Assembly: GCA_018664975.1 (NCBI GenBank)
Contig: JABIXH010000036.1
Span: forward strand, 1-34,188
Source of the DNA: Nitrospina sp.
GTDB taxonomy: Bacteria > Nitrospinota > Nitrospinia > Nitrospinales > VA-1
DNA length: 34,188 bases
Direction: 5' to 3'
Part shown: one piece after another, positions 15,500 through 22,837 of the stretch
How positions within the stretch are numbered: position 1 is the first letter of the stretch
Layout: every line of letters starts with the position of its first letter
Program-made: the position numbers and the translations under genes
The notes under the pieces: generated by a model
What the model saw: only the letters and a program-made list of their open reading frames with translations
What the model was told of the DNA's origin: nothing
Databases searched by the model: none

Positions 15500-15759
15500 G
15501 ATCTGTCTATGCTATTCATTTGGTTGGCGACATATTGGGAAAGGCTTTCTATACTGCGGAAGGTAACAGCGTTGATATCTGCGCGGGATATTAAGATACC
15601 AAATTGTTCTTCAAGAAACAATGTGGTGTTTACAATGCCAAAAGAATCAACAAACCAGTCATCCAAAAGATTGGTGTCATCGGTCAAAGAAGCACCTGGG
15701 TTGGGGAATTCTTCCTCGAAGAAACTTTTTAACTGGGATTTAATATCAGTTCTCTGCAT
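15496..15759 (-). CDS. Acyl/peptidyl carrier protein 2 (DltC-like)
   Basis: The 87-residue carrier protein has its phosphopantetheine Ser in FVDSFGIVN (Ser39). LEEQFGILISRADINAVTFRSIESLSQYV follows, close to the same stretch of ACP1, and FFEEEFPNPG matches the ACP1 N-terminus. It overlaps the ligase upstream by 14 bases and MBOAT2 downstream by 4, so the three are tightly coupled and should be made in fixed proportion. It most likely accepts the amino acid from the DltA-like ligase. Confidence 0.88.
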   Translation of the reverse strand: MQRTDIKSQLKSFFEEEFPNPGASLTDDTNLLDDWFVDSFGIVNTTLFLEEQFGILISRADINAVTFRSIESLSQYVANQMNSIDRS

Positions 15760-17269
15760 TTTTTGGCCGCATTATTTTTTCGCGCAAGGTTTTATAATCC
15801 ACTTTTCCATTCTTTGTTGTGGGAAACCGATCAATCTGGTGGAAGCTGTGGGGAATCATATACTGGGGGAGAATGCCAGACAACAAGCTTCTAAAAGGGG
15901 GTTGGGATTCTAGTAGACCCGCAGAGTAAAAAGCCATAATCCGTTTTCGTGAAAAATCATAAAGCACGCAACTTTGCAAAACAAACTCGAATTGGTTGAG
16001 GGCATTTTCTATTTCACCGGCTTCAATGCGATAGCCATTATGTTTGAACTGGTTGTCTTTTCTACCGCTCATATAGATGAGTCCATCTTTGGAGGATTGG
16101 TAACCTAAATCTCCTGTCTTATAAATAATTTCATCTTGCTTTCCAGATTCAGGATTGAAAATAAATACATCACATGTGGTTTGGGGGTCTTTCCAATATC
16201 CCAATGCTACCCCGGGTCCGGCGATACAAATTTCGGCAATTTCATCCGGGGAGGATACCGGCCTTTCCTCTTCATCCAAAAACAAAACCCGATGGTTAGC
16301 GCAGGGTTTTCCTAGAGGTACTTCTTTCAGGTTCGCTATATCTTCTCCAAAGATCCAATAGATGGCATCCACAGTTATTTCAGTGGGGCCATATAAATTA
16401 GAAAGCAGGGCAGAAGGAAAGCTGGATTTAAGAAGCTTCAAAGTATTTAGCGGCATAGCTTCCCCTGCAAACAAAATTTTCTTCAAGCAACTCAACTCGT
16501 ACTCTTCATGTAGTTTTAGGGAAACCAGATTACCCAGTAGTGAAGGAACGAAAAATATAAAATTAATCTTGTGGGTAGAAACATAAGTACCAAAATCGGC
16601 CGGGAACCTGAGCACATCTTTAGAAAGCAGGTGAAGGGTACCCCCCTTGGCGAAGGTGAGGTAAAGATCGAGAACCGAGTTGTCAAAAAATAGTGGGGCT
16701 TGATTTCCGATAATTTCCGCTTCGGTAATTGCATAGGTATCCACAGCCCAGTCGATGTAGTCTATCACTGAAGCGTTGCTGATGGTCACACCCTTTGGGG
16801 TCCCTGTTGTTCCAGAGGTGAAAATAATATAAAGAGGGTCGTCAGGTTTTCTCTCTGACAATTCGTTCAGCACCTGTTTTTCAATTTGGGGTAGATCTTC
16901 GTAGGTGCTCGAAAATATTTTTCCTGCCAGATTAAATTTCCCGGCTTTATGCTCAATTACTCGATCACTACCCAGTGCCTCCAAAATTTTATTCCTTCGG
17001 GGGAGAGGTGTTTCGATATCCAGAGGAACATAAATATTTCCACTCATTTGGATGGCGAGCAGAGCGATGACCGCATCAATAGATTTAGGCAGTCCCACGC
17101 ATATGGGCTGATTAGTTATTTGAAATTCTGTATTTATCCAATAAGCTAGGGTGAGGGAGTTTTTCCACAATTGGTTGAATGTAATTCCCTGTCCTTCATC
17201 AACAATTGCGGTTTTTTCAGGGAACTTGTTTTTGGTGCTTTGAAGGTATTCTATCGCCAGATTTTGCAT
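15746..17269 (-). CDS. DltA-like amino acid:carrier protein ligase
   Basis: The 507-residue length equals that of DltA (D-alanine:carrier ligase). Adenylation motifs are YIIFTSGTTGTPKG (147-160), FFDNSVLDLYL (194-204), NLYGPTEITVD (291-301), YKTGDLGYQ, and NGKVDYKTL with the catalytic Lys near 490. The FDxSVxD segment keeps the Asp that binds the alpha-amine. In DltA the segment LFCGE carries a Cys that shapes D-Ala selectivity; here it reads LFAGE, with Ala at about 268, so the substrate may not be D-alanine. It is the first gene of the minus-strand ligase-ACP2-MBOAT2 operon. Only 44 bp separate its start from the divergent sulfatase-like gene, so their promoters must overlap. Confidence 0.87.
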   Translation of the reverse strand: MQNLAIEYLQSTKNKFPEKTAIVDEGQGITFNQLWKNSLTLAYWINTEFQITNQPICVGLPKSIDAVIALLAIQMSGNIYVPLDIETPLPRRNKILEALGSDRVIEHKAGKFNLAGKIFSSTYEDLPQIEKQVLNELSERKPDDPLYIIFTSGTTGTPKGVTISNASVIDYIDWAVDTYAITEAEIIGNQAPLFFDNSVLDLYLTFAKGGTLHLLSKDVLRFPADFGTYVSTHKINFIFFVPSLLGNLVSLKLHEEYELSCLKKILFAGEAMPLNTLKLLKSSFPSALLSNLYGPTEITVDAIYWIFGEDIANLKEVPLGKPCANHRVLFLDEEERPVSSPDEIAEICIAGPGVALGYWKDPQTTCDVFIFNPESGKQDEIIYKTGDLGYQSSKDGLIYMSGRKDNQFKHNGYRIEAGEIENALNQFEFVLQSCVLYDFSRKRIMAFYSAGLLESQPPFRSLLSGILPQYMIPHSFHQIDRFPTTKNGKVDYKTLREKIMRPKNAEN

Positions 17270-17313
17270 TTATTAGTTTTTCAAAATTGTTCTTTCATCG
17301 GGACAAAGTTATC

Positions 17314-18759
17314 ATGGAACCGATTATTAAAAACAGCAAATGGAAGTTGGGATGGATCGCCGGAATTCTTTTGGCGGGTCTCTTTGCTTTTAAGCTGTTC
17401 TCCATAATTACAGGTACTATACCCAAGCGGCCTAATTTACTTTTACTCACTCTGGATACACTGCGCCCCGATCATTTGAGTGTATATGGTTATCAACGGG
17501 CAACCAGCCCTTCTCTTTCCAGTTTAACGAAAGATAGTTTTGTTTTTGAAAATGCTTTCACGGTGGCGACAAATTCGGGTCCATCTCATGCGACCCTGTT
17601 GACAGGATTATACCCTGCCCAGCATGGGTTGGTGGATAATGGTCAAAGAATTAAGGTGCCCACAATCTCTAAAACCTTGAGTCAAATAGACTATGACACC
17701 GCAGGGTTTGTTGGCTATTACGCATTGGGAGAGGAGTCGGGACTGGATAAAGGTTTTGAGAATTTTGAATATCATCCCATAGCAAGTCATGACCATGACG
17801 AAGAAAAAGATGACCTGAAAGGATTTAATGCGGCGATTAAATGGATTAAATCCTGGAATAAAACTCCTACAAACTCTCGTTCTCCATTTTTTGCCTGGGT
17901 GCACGTTCAAAATATCCACGAAAGTTATGATCCTCCCTCTCCCTATAACTCCATGTTCGGGAAAATTACCAGCCCCCAGGCACTGGAGGGGTTTGAAGGA
18001 GAATTTGATTTACGTTGTGCCAACGATCTGGCCAAAGCCTGGCGGGCAGGGATATTACCCGCTCATTTCAAGAAGGAGGCGATGGCTTTGTATGACGGGG
18101 AAATACGTTTGGTAGATGACCAGCTCGGCCGGATTTTTGCAATGCTAAAATCTATGGAAGTTTATGATGATACGGTGATCGTTATTGCTTCCGATCATGG
18201 AGAAATTTTATTTGAACTATATGAAAACGAATTTTACAAGAGGGGTCCCGGTCACTCCGCTCGCTATACGGATGCCTCCATTCATGTACCTTTGATTATA
18301 AAGCCAGCAAAAATCAATGAATTCGATAAAAAACATCACATAAAACAAATGGTATCCACCATTGACCTGGTTCCAACACTTCTGCAATTACTGGGACTAC
18401 CGATTCCCTCTGATTTACCGGGTGTATCTTTGGTGAACGCAATGCGTCAACCAAGTGCCTCCCCAATCAATGAGAAAGTATATTTTCATGAAAAACCTCA
18501 TGGGGTGGAATACATAGGACTTCGCACCGAGCAATGGAAGTTTGTGACGAAAATTAAAGAGGGTGTCGAAAGCTCCCTGCTCATTGACTTGGTAAATGAT
18601 CCGGATGAAAACTTCAATTCCCAATCCATTGCCAAGGTTCGAGAGTTTGAGGCCTCTTTAAAAGCATGGAAAAAAAATATGGGGTCAATTTATAATAGAA
18701 GTGAAATAACCGATGAAATGAGGCAGGTGTTGAAAGACGGAGGGTATCTGCGCGAATGA
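17314..18759 (+). CDS. Membrane-anchored sulfatase-like protein (AlkP superfamily)
   Basis: One N-terminal membrane helix (WIAGILLAGLFAFKLFSI) anchors a catalytic domain that should face the periplasm. Family signs are NLLLLTLDTLRPDHLSVYGY with the metal-binding Asp, NSGPSHATLLTG at the nucleophile site, and IASDHGEILFE near residue 290 with metal-binding Asp and His. Sulfatases have C/S-x-P-S-R there; this has S-G-P-S-H, so Ser, not formylglycine from Cys, fills the position. It may be a sulfatase, phosphodiesterase or phospho-group transferase. I prefer ATG 17314 over the track start at 17206, which would run into the ligase promoter region. Its stop overlaps the next gene (ATGA). The context suggests action on the same envelope polymer as the MBOATs. 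Confidence 0.8.
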   Translation: MEPIIKNSKWKLGWIAGILLAGLFAFKLFSIITGTIPKRPNLLLLTLDTLRPDHLSVYGYQRATSPSLSSLTKDSFVFENAFTVATNSGPSHATLLTGLYPAQHGLVDNGQRIKVPTISKTLSQIDYDTAGFVGYYALGEESGLDKGFENFEYHPIASHDHDEEKDDLKGFNAAIKWIKSWNKTPTNSRSPFFAWVHVQNIHESYDPPSPYNSMFGKITSPQALEGFEGEFDLRCANDLAKAWRAGILPAHFKKEAMALYDGEIRLVDDQLGRIFAMLKSMEVYDDTVIVIASDHGEILFELYENEFYKRGPGHSARYTDASIHVPLIIKPAKINEFDKKHHIKQMVSTIDLVPTLLQLLGLPIPSDLPGVSLVNAMRQPSASPINEKVYFHEKPHGVEYIGLRTEQWKFVTKIKEGVESSLLIDLVNDPDENFNSQSIAKVREFEASLKAWKKNMGSIYNRSEITDEMRQVLKDGGYLRE

Positions 18760-19439
18760 AATATATGCAACCATCCAGGGTTTTGCTTGTTTTGCTCCTG
18801 ATGGATGCCGGAGTGGGTGCTCTGCATCTTTTATTTTTGTCCGACCCGGAATGGGGCACAATGTTTAACATGGCCTATGAAGAAAATTTCCCGACCTGGT
18901 ATTCCAGTTTTCTATTTTTGCTAGGTGCCGGGGCAGGGTGGTTTTGCTATATCGTGGAAAATAACTCGAATCGGAAAAAACCGTGGGGGTGGCTAGTGGT
19001 GGCTTTAGGTATGCTGGGATTAGCCATGGATGAGATTTTGCAGATTCATGAAAGTCTCATTGATCTGATCATGAATGGAAGTGCAGGAGACAACCTGCGC
19101 CAGTATTTTGGTGTCACACAGGATACAGATTCGCTTTTATGGACAGTGGTCTTCGCCCCGGTTATCATTCTTGCGGGAACAGCACTAATCATGTTCTATT
19201 ATTCTCGCCTACATAAAAACCTGGCCCTTTTTCGATTTTCTATACTCCCTTCTGGTTTATTGGTTTTGTCTGCAGGGTTGGAATTTATGGAAGCCAAAAC
19301 ATTAAATTCATTTTCTCAAGATTCCCTGGCCCGATACTGGCAATTTATATTTATAGAAGAAATGTTAGAATTTGTTGCCGCATCCCTTTTTATATGGATT
19401 CATTATAAATATGCCATGTGGCAGAAAATTGAATCTTAA
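18756..19439 (+). CDS. Polytopic membrane protein of unknown function with conserved-looking acidic/His residues
   Basis: I do not recognise a named family. The 227-residue protein has about six hydrophobic segments. Polar residues sit inside or at the edges of them: MDEILQIHESLIDL (about 91-103), LEFMEAKTL and EEMLEFVAASLFIWIH. The Asp-Glu...Gln-x-His-Glu and the two Glu-rich sites could bind a metal or a head group. Its start overlaps the sulfatase-like gene by 4 bases, so the two are made together, and it may be the membrane partner of that enzyme. The possible metal site is inference. Confidence 0.75.
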   Translation: MKYMQPSRVLLVLLLMDAGVGALHLLFLSDPEWGTMFNMAYEENFPTWYSSFLFLLGAGAGWFCYIVENNSNRKKPWGWLVVALGMLGLAMDEILQIHESLIDLIMNGSAGDNLRQYFGVTQDTDSLLWTVVFAPVIILAGTALIMFYYSRLHKNLALFRFSILPSGLLVLSAGLEFMEAKTLNSFSQDSLARYWQFIFIEEMLEFVAASLFIWIHYKYAMWQKIES

Positions 19440-19503
19440 AAGTAGCTTAATTAATAGATTGTCCTAGTCTGTTTTTTTATAGATCCTATTTTTATAAGTT
19501 TAT

Positions 19504-21612
19504 ATGCCACGACTCATATTTATATTAATTCCATTCTTAATGGCGCTGATAGTGCTTTTCTCTAATGATGAAGCCTATGCGCTTAAATCTTACAACCGGC
19601 TGGTGGATGAGAAGAGTCCCTACCTTCTACAACATAAGGATAACCCCATCCACTGGTACCCGTGGGGAGAAGAAGCGCTTGCAGCGGCACAGCGGGAAAA
19701 TAAACCCATTTTCCTTAGCATTGGTTACTCAACCTGCCACTGGTGCCATGTGCTGGAAAAAGAATCTTTTGAAGATGAAGAAGTTGCCGCGTTACTGAAT
19801 AAAGCATTTATCTGCATAAAGGTGGATCGTGAAGAGCATCCGGATGTGGACCAGTTTTATATGAACGTGGTGCAGGCGATGACGGGCAACGGGGGCTGGC
19901 CTTTGACAGTGGTGATGACGCCGGAAAAAATACCGGTCTTCGGGGGGACCTATTTTCCCCGAAACGAACTGATGAAAATTTTAGGGCTAATCAGTTCAGC
20001 ATGGATAGAGCAACCCGAAAAAATAAAAGAAGTGGGCGACACGGTTCGAAAATTTATTGAGGCCGAAGATCGTGTTTCAACTCAATCCGTCACACTTGAT
20101 GAAAAATTGCTTAAAGATTTTTACAAAAAATCACTCATCAGTTATGACGAAGATAATGGCGGATTTGGTCTTGCCCCTAAATTCCCACCAACCATGAAAA
20201 TGCGTTTATTGTTACGTATTGCCCAACGTACGGGAGATCAACATGCAATTAAAATGGTGCAGACCACTTTAGTAAATATGGGACGCGGGGGAATTTATGA
20301 CCATCTCGGAGGTGGGTTCCATCGCTATTCGACTGATCCTGTTTGGTTGGTGCCACATTTTGAAAAAATGCTCTACGATCAAGCCGCTTTGGCAACCGTT
20401 TATCTTGAAGCGTATCAGGTTACAAAAAACCCAATGTTTGAATCTGTGGCAAGAGGCATATTAGATTATGTTCTGACTGACATGACCGGCCCTCAAGGTG
20501 GATTCTATTCTGCCGAAGATGCTGACAGCGAGGGAGAAGAAGGAACCTTTTATGTATGGGCGGATGCGGAACTAAAAAAAATTCTGACTTTGGCAGACTA
20601 TCAACTTGCTTACAAAATATTTGGTGTAACATCTGGCGGAAACTTTGAAGAAAGTGGAAAAAATATTCTCCACCTTCAAAAGAAGAATAGTTGGAAGGTG
20701 CATGAAAGAATTGAGGTAAAGAACCTCAAGAAAAAACTGTTGAAGGTCCGGGGGAAACGGGAGAGACCCTTCAAGGATGATAAAGTTTTAACCGCCTGGA
20801 ATGGGTTAATGATAAGTGCTATGGCAAAAGCCGCGCAAGTATTAAAAGATAGCAAATATCTGATAGCGGCACAGAAATCAGCGAGTTTTTTGAAAACTAA
20901 ACTTTATGAAAAGGGCAAGCTGGCTCGAAGATACCGAACTGGCGAGGCAAAGTTCACCGCCAGCCTTGATGATTATGCTTATCTCATACAGGGATTAGTC
21001 GACCTTTACGAATCAGATTTTGATGAGCAATGGTTGAGTTGGGCCAGTGGCCTGCAAAAAATGCAGGATGAACTGTTCTGGGACAAGGATGCGGGAGGAT
21101 ATTTCTTTTCTGAGGAAGAGGGGAGCCTTTTGCCCGGTCGCAATAAAATGTTCGAAGATAACGCCAGGCCTAACAGCAACGCAGTCTCAGCGTTGAACCT
21201 TTTAAAATTGTATAACTTTACTTTGCACAAACCTTACAGGGAAAAAGCTAAAACAATTTTTTCCATGGCGGGAGATATGATGAATCGCATTCACAACGCT
21301 TTCGCGCAAATGTTTATCGCGCTGGATTTTTATCTCGATCGATCCAAAGAGGTGGTTGTGGTGGGTCCAAAACAATCCCATGAAAAAGAATCCATCCTGG
21401 AAATGTTGCGTGATGAATTTCTTCCTAACAAAACCGTAGGTTATATTCCGCCCGATGCCAAATCATCTTTCCCGGTTTTTGAAAACAAAACCACTGCTGA
21501 GGGTCACACCCTTGTGTATGTCTGCGAGAATAATGTTTGCAAATACCCAACCGAGGAAATTGCTAAAGCTCGGGAACTGGTGAAAGACAACAAGCGCTAT
21601 CCTTTAAATTAA
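19504..21612 (+). CDS. Secreted DUF255 / YyaL-SPATA20-like protein with thioredoxin fold
   Basis: The N-terminal segment [18 protein letters not shown] is a signal peptide or anchor. Next comes the family start [25 protein letters not shown], then the thioredoxin-type [16 protein letters not shown] with Cys78-x-x-Cys81, [13 protein letters not shown] and GGTYFP. The rest (about 200-690) is an alpha/alpha-barrel, as in glycoside hydrolase or epimerase folds: [61 protein letters not shown] and [16 protein letters not shown]. At 702 residues it is of normal length. The biochemical role of the family is unsettled. Export to the periplasm is the point to note. It starts 64 bp after the previous gene on the same strand. 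Confidence 0.9.
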   Translation: MPRLIFILIPFLMALIVLFSNDEAYALKSYNRLVDEKSPYLLQHKDNPIHWYPWGEEALAAAQRENKPIFLSIGYSTCHWCHVLEKESFEDEEVAALLNKAFICIKVDREEHPDVDQFYMNVVQAMTGNGGWPLTVVMTPEKIPVFGGTYFPRNELMKILGLISSAWIEQPEKIKEVGDTVRKFIEAEDRVSTQSVTLDEKLLKDFYKKSLISYDEDNGGFGLAPKFPPTMKMRLLLRIAQRTGDQHAIKMVQTTLVNMGRGGIYDHLGGGFHRYSTDPVWLVPHFEKMLYDQAALATVYLEAYQVTKNPMFESVARGILDYVLTDMTGPQGGFYSAEDADSEGEEGTFYVWADAELKKILTLADYQLAYKIFGVTSGGNFEESGKNILHLQKKNSWKVHERIEVKNLKKKLLKVRGKRERPFKDDKVLTAWNGLMISAMAKAAQVLKDSKYLIAAQKSASFLKTKLYEKGKLARRYRTGEAKFTASLDDYAYLIQGLVDLYESDFDEQWLSWASGLQKMQDELFWDKDAGGYFFSEEEGSLLPGRNKMFEDNARPNSNAVSALNLLKLYNFTLHKPYREKAKTIFSMAGDMMNRIHNAFAQMFIALDFYLDRSKEVVVVGPKQSHEKESILEMLRDEFLPNKTVGYIPPDAKSSFPVFENKTTAEGHTLVYVCENNVCKYPTEEIAKARELVKDNKRYPLN

Positions 21613-21627
21613 TGGGACTGTGCCTAT

Positions 21628-21957
21628 TTAAACCATGGACTTGATGACAGAGGGACCGAGGAAGGGAAATTTTTTCTCAAGAAAATAGGGGTCAGAGCCC
21701 GGCTCTCTTGCTTGCAGTTCTTCAGAGTAAAACACATTCATAATATCATCAGGTCTTTTAAATTCTGGCAGCCCTCCCTTTTTGGTGTCTGTTTTCTCGG
21801 AGCTGAAAGAGGATCTAATGATCTGCAGTTCGATCAATATTTTGGAGAAGTCTCCGCCCGCTACCGCATCGGCTTTTTCTTTTTGCTCAGGGGTAAGATT
21901 ATTCAGTAAGCAATTACATGTTGGGTTTACAGGTTCCATACCTTTATTGACGGCCAA
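21628..21957 (-). CDS. Small hypothetical protein
   Basis: The product is 103-109 residues with no signal peptide or membrane helix and no family I know. It contains NPTCNCLLNNLTPEQKEKAD and ends in a Phe/Pro-rich stretch (PYFLEKKFPFLGPSVIKSMV). Starts are uncertain: TTG at 21957 (track) or ATG at 21939, neither with a well-placed SD. It lies 70 bp downstream of the HupE-like gene on the same strand and ends 15 bp from the convergent DUF255 gene. Confidence 0.55.
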   Translation of the reverse strand: MAVNKGMEPVNPTCNCLLNNLTPEQKEKADAVAGGDFSKILIELQIIRSSFSSEKTDTKKGGLPEFKRPDDIMNVFYSEELQAREPGSDPYFLEKKFPFLGPSVIKSMV

Positions 21958-21978
21958 AATTGATATATCTTGAATTTA

Positions 21979-21999
21979 AACCCTCTTTAAAATAGGGTT
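21979..21999 (-). terminator. Short hairpin between the HupE-like gene and the small gene
   Basis: AACCCT (21979-21984) and AGGGTT (21994-21999) form a 6-bp inverted repeat with a 9-base AT-rich loop. There is no good T-run, so termination is weak at best. Confidence 0.25.
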
Positions 22000-22027
22000 G
22001 AAACGAAACCCATTGATTTTATGACAA

Positions 22028-22837
22028 CTATTCGAGATGGAGGCTCCCCGCATCAGGAGCAGGTCTATATTCGCTTCCCGGAACGGGTGATGGAGTTTCC
22101 ATTTTTTCATGGGCGTGCGAATGACTGTCTTCCGCGAATCCAAATTCGTCAGGGTTTGTGGTATGAGAGTATCCATGCATTTGCATTAAAAATAAAAAAG
22201 CTCCAGCGACAATCAGTCCATTATTAGAGATAGAGCTTATTTGCAGGAAAGACGGAGTATGCCGCCATTTAAAAAGCAAGGCGACCATTAGGCACAAAGC
22301 TGCAATTTGTCCAAATTCAATTCCTAAATTAAAGGAAAGAATTCTAAGAACAATCCCCTCCTCTCCAAGAGGTAACTGTTGAAGCCTTGTGGAGAGTCCC
22401 AATCCGTGAATCAGACCAAATATAAATACTGCCCAAATTAAGTCGGGTGATTTTTCGAAAAACTTACGGAACCCTCCAATATTTTCATAACCGATATAGC
22501 AAACGCTCAAGGCAATCACGGCATCGATCAAAAAGTAGTTGACGGTAACTCCCATCAGGGTTGCTGAAATGAGGGTGATGCTGTGCCCGATTGTGAAAGC
22601 GGTGATGTACTTCACTACGTCTATGAAAGTAGTCAGAAAAAAGATAATACCGAAGACAAATAATAGATGGTCGTAGCCTGTCAACATGTGGGTCGCGCCA
22701 ATTTTCATAAATTGAAGATTACCGCCATCCAGAATAGTTTGCTTCTCCGCTTCAGACATTCCGTGGGCAAACGCAAATGAGGCTACAATAAACAGAGAGG
22801 CAATGAAAAACATTTTACCTAATAGAAATTTATTCAT
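22028..22837 (-). CDS. HupE/UreJ family membrane protein
   Basis: A cleavable signal peptide ends in FAHGMSEAE. It is followed by the family block GATHMLTGYDHLLFVFGIIFFL, then TAFTIGHSITLISATL and FIFGLIHGLGLSTRL, whose His and Asp residues inside membrane helices are typical of HupE/UreJ, a family linked to nickel or cobalt handling. The tail is His-rich (EDSHSHAHEK), which fits metal binding. No hydrogenase or urease gene is in the window, so the cargo is unknown. The ATG overlaps the antiporter stop by 4 bases, so the two form an operon. Confidence 0.85.
   Translation of the reverse strand: MNKFLLGKMFFIASLFIVASFAFAHGMSEAEKQTILDGGNLQFMKIGATHMLTGYDHLLFVFGIIFFLTTFIDVVKYITAFTIGHSITLISATLMGVTVNYFLIDAVIALSVCYIGYENIGGFRKFFEKSPDLIWAVFIFGLIHGLGLSTRLQQLPLGEEGIVLRILSFNLGIEFGQIAALCLMVALLFKWRHTPSFLQISSISNNGLIVAGAFLFLMQMHGYSHTTNPDEFGFAEDSHSHAHEKMETPSPVPGSEYRPAPDAGSLHLE

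Noticed and set aside
13790-17269. True D-alanylation of lipoteichoic acid (dltABCD)
   Set aside because: The ligase, carrier and MBOAT match the dlt order, but DltD and DltX are absent, the MBOAT is about 170 residues longer than DltB, the selectivity Cys is Ala, and the window looks Gram-negative.
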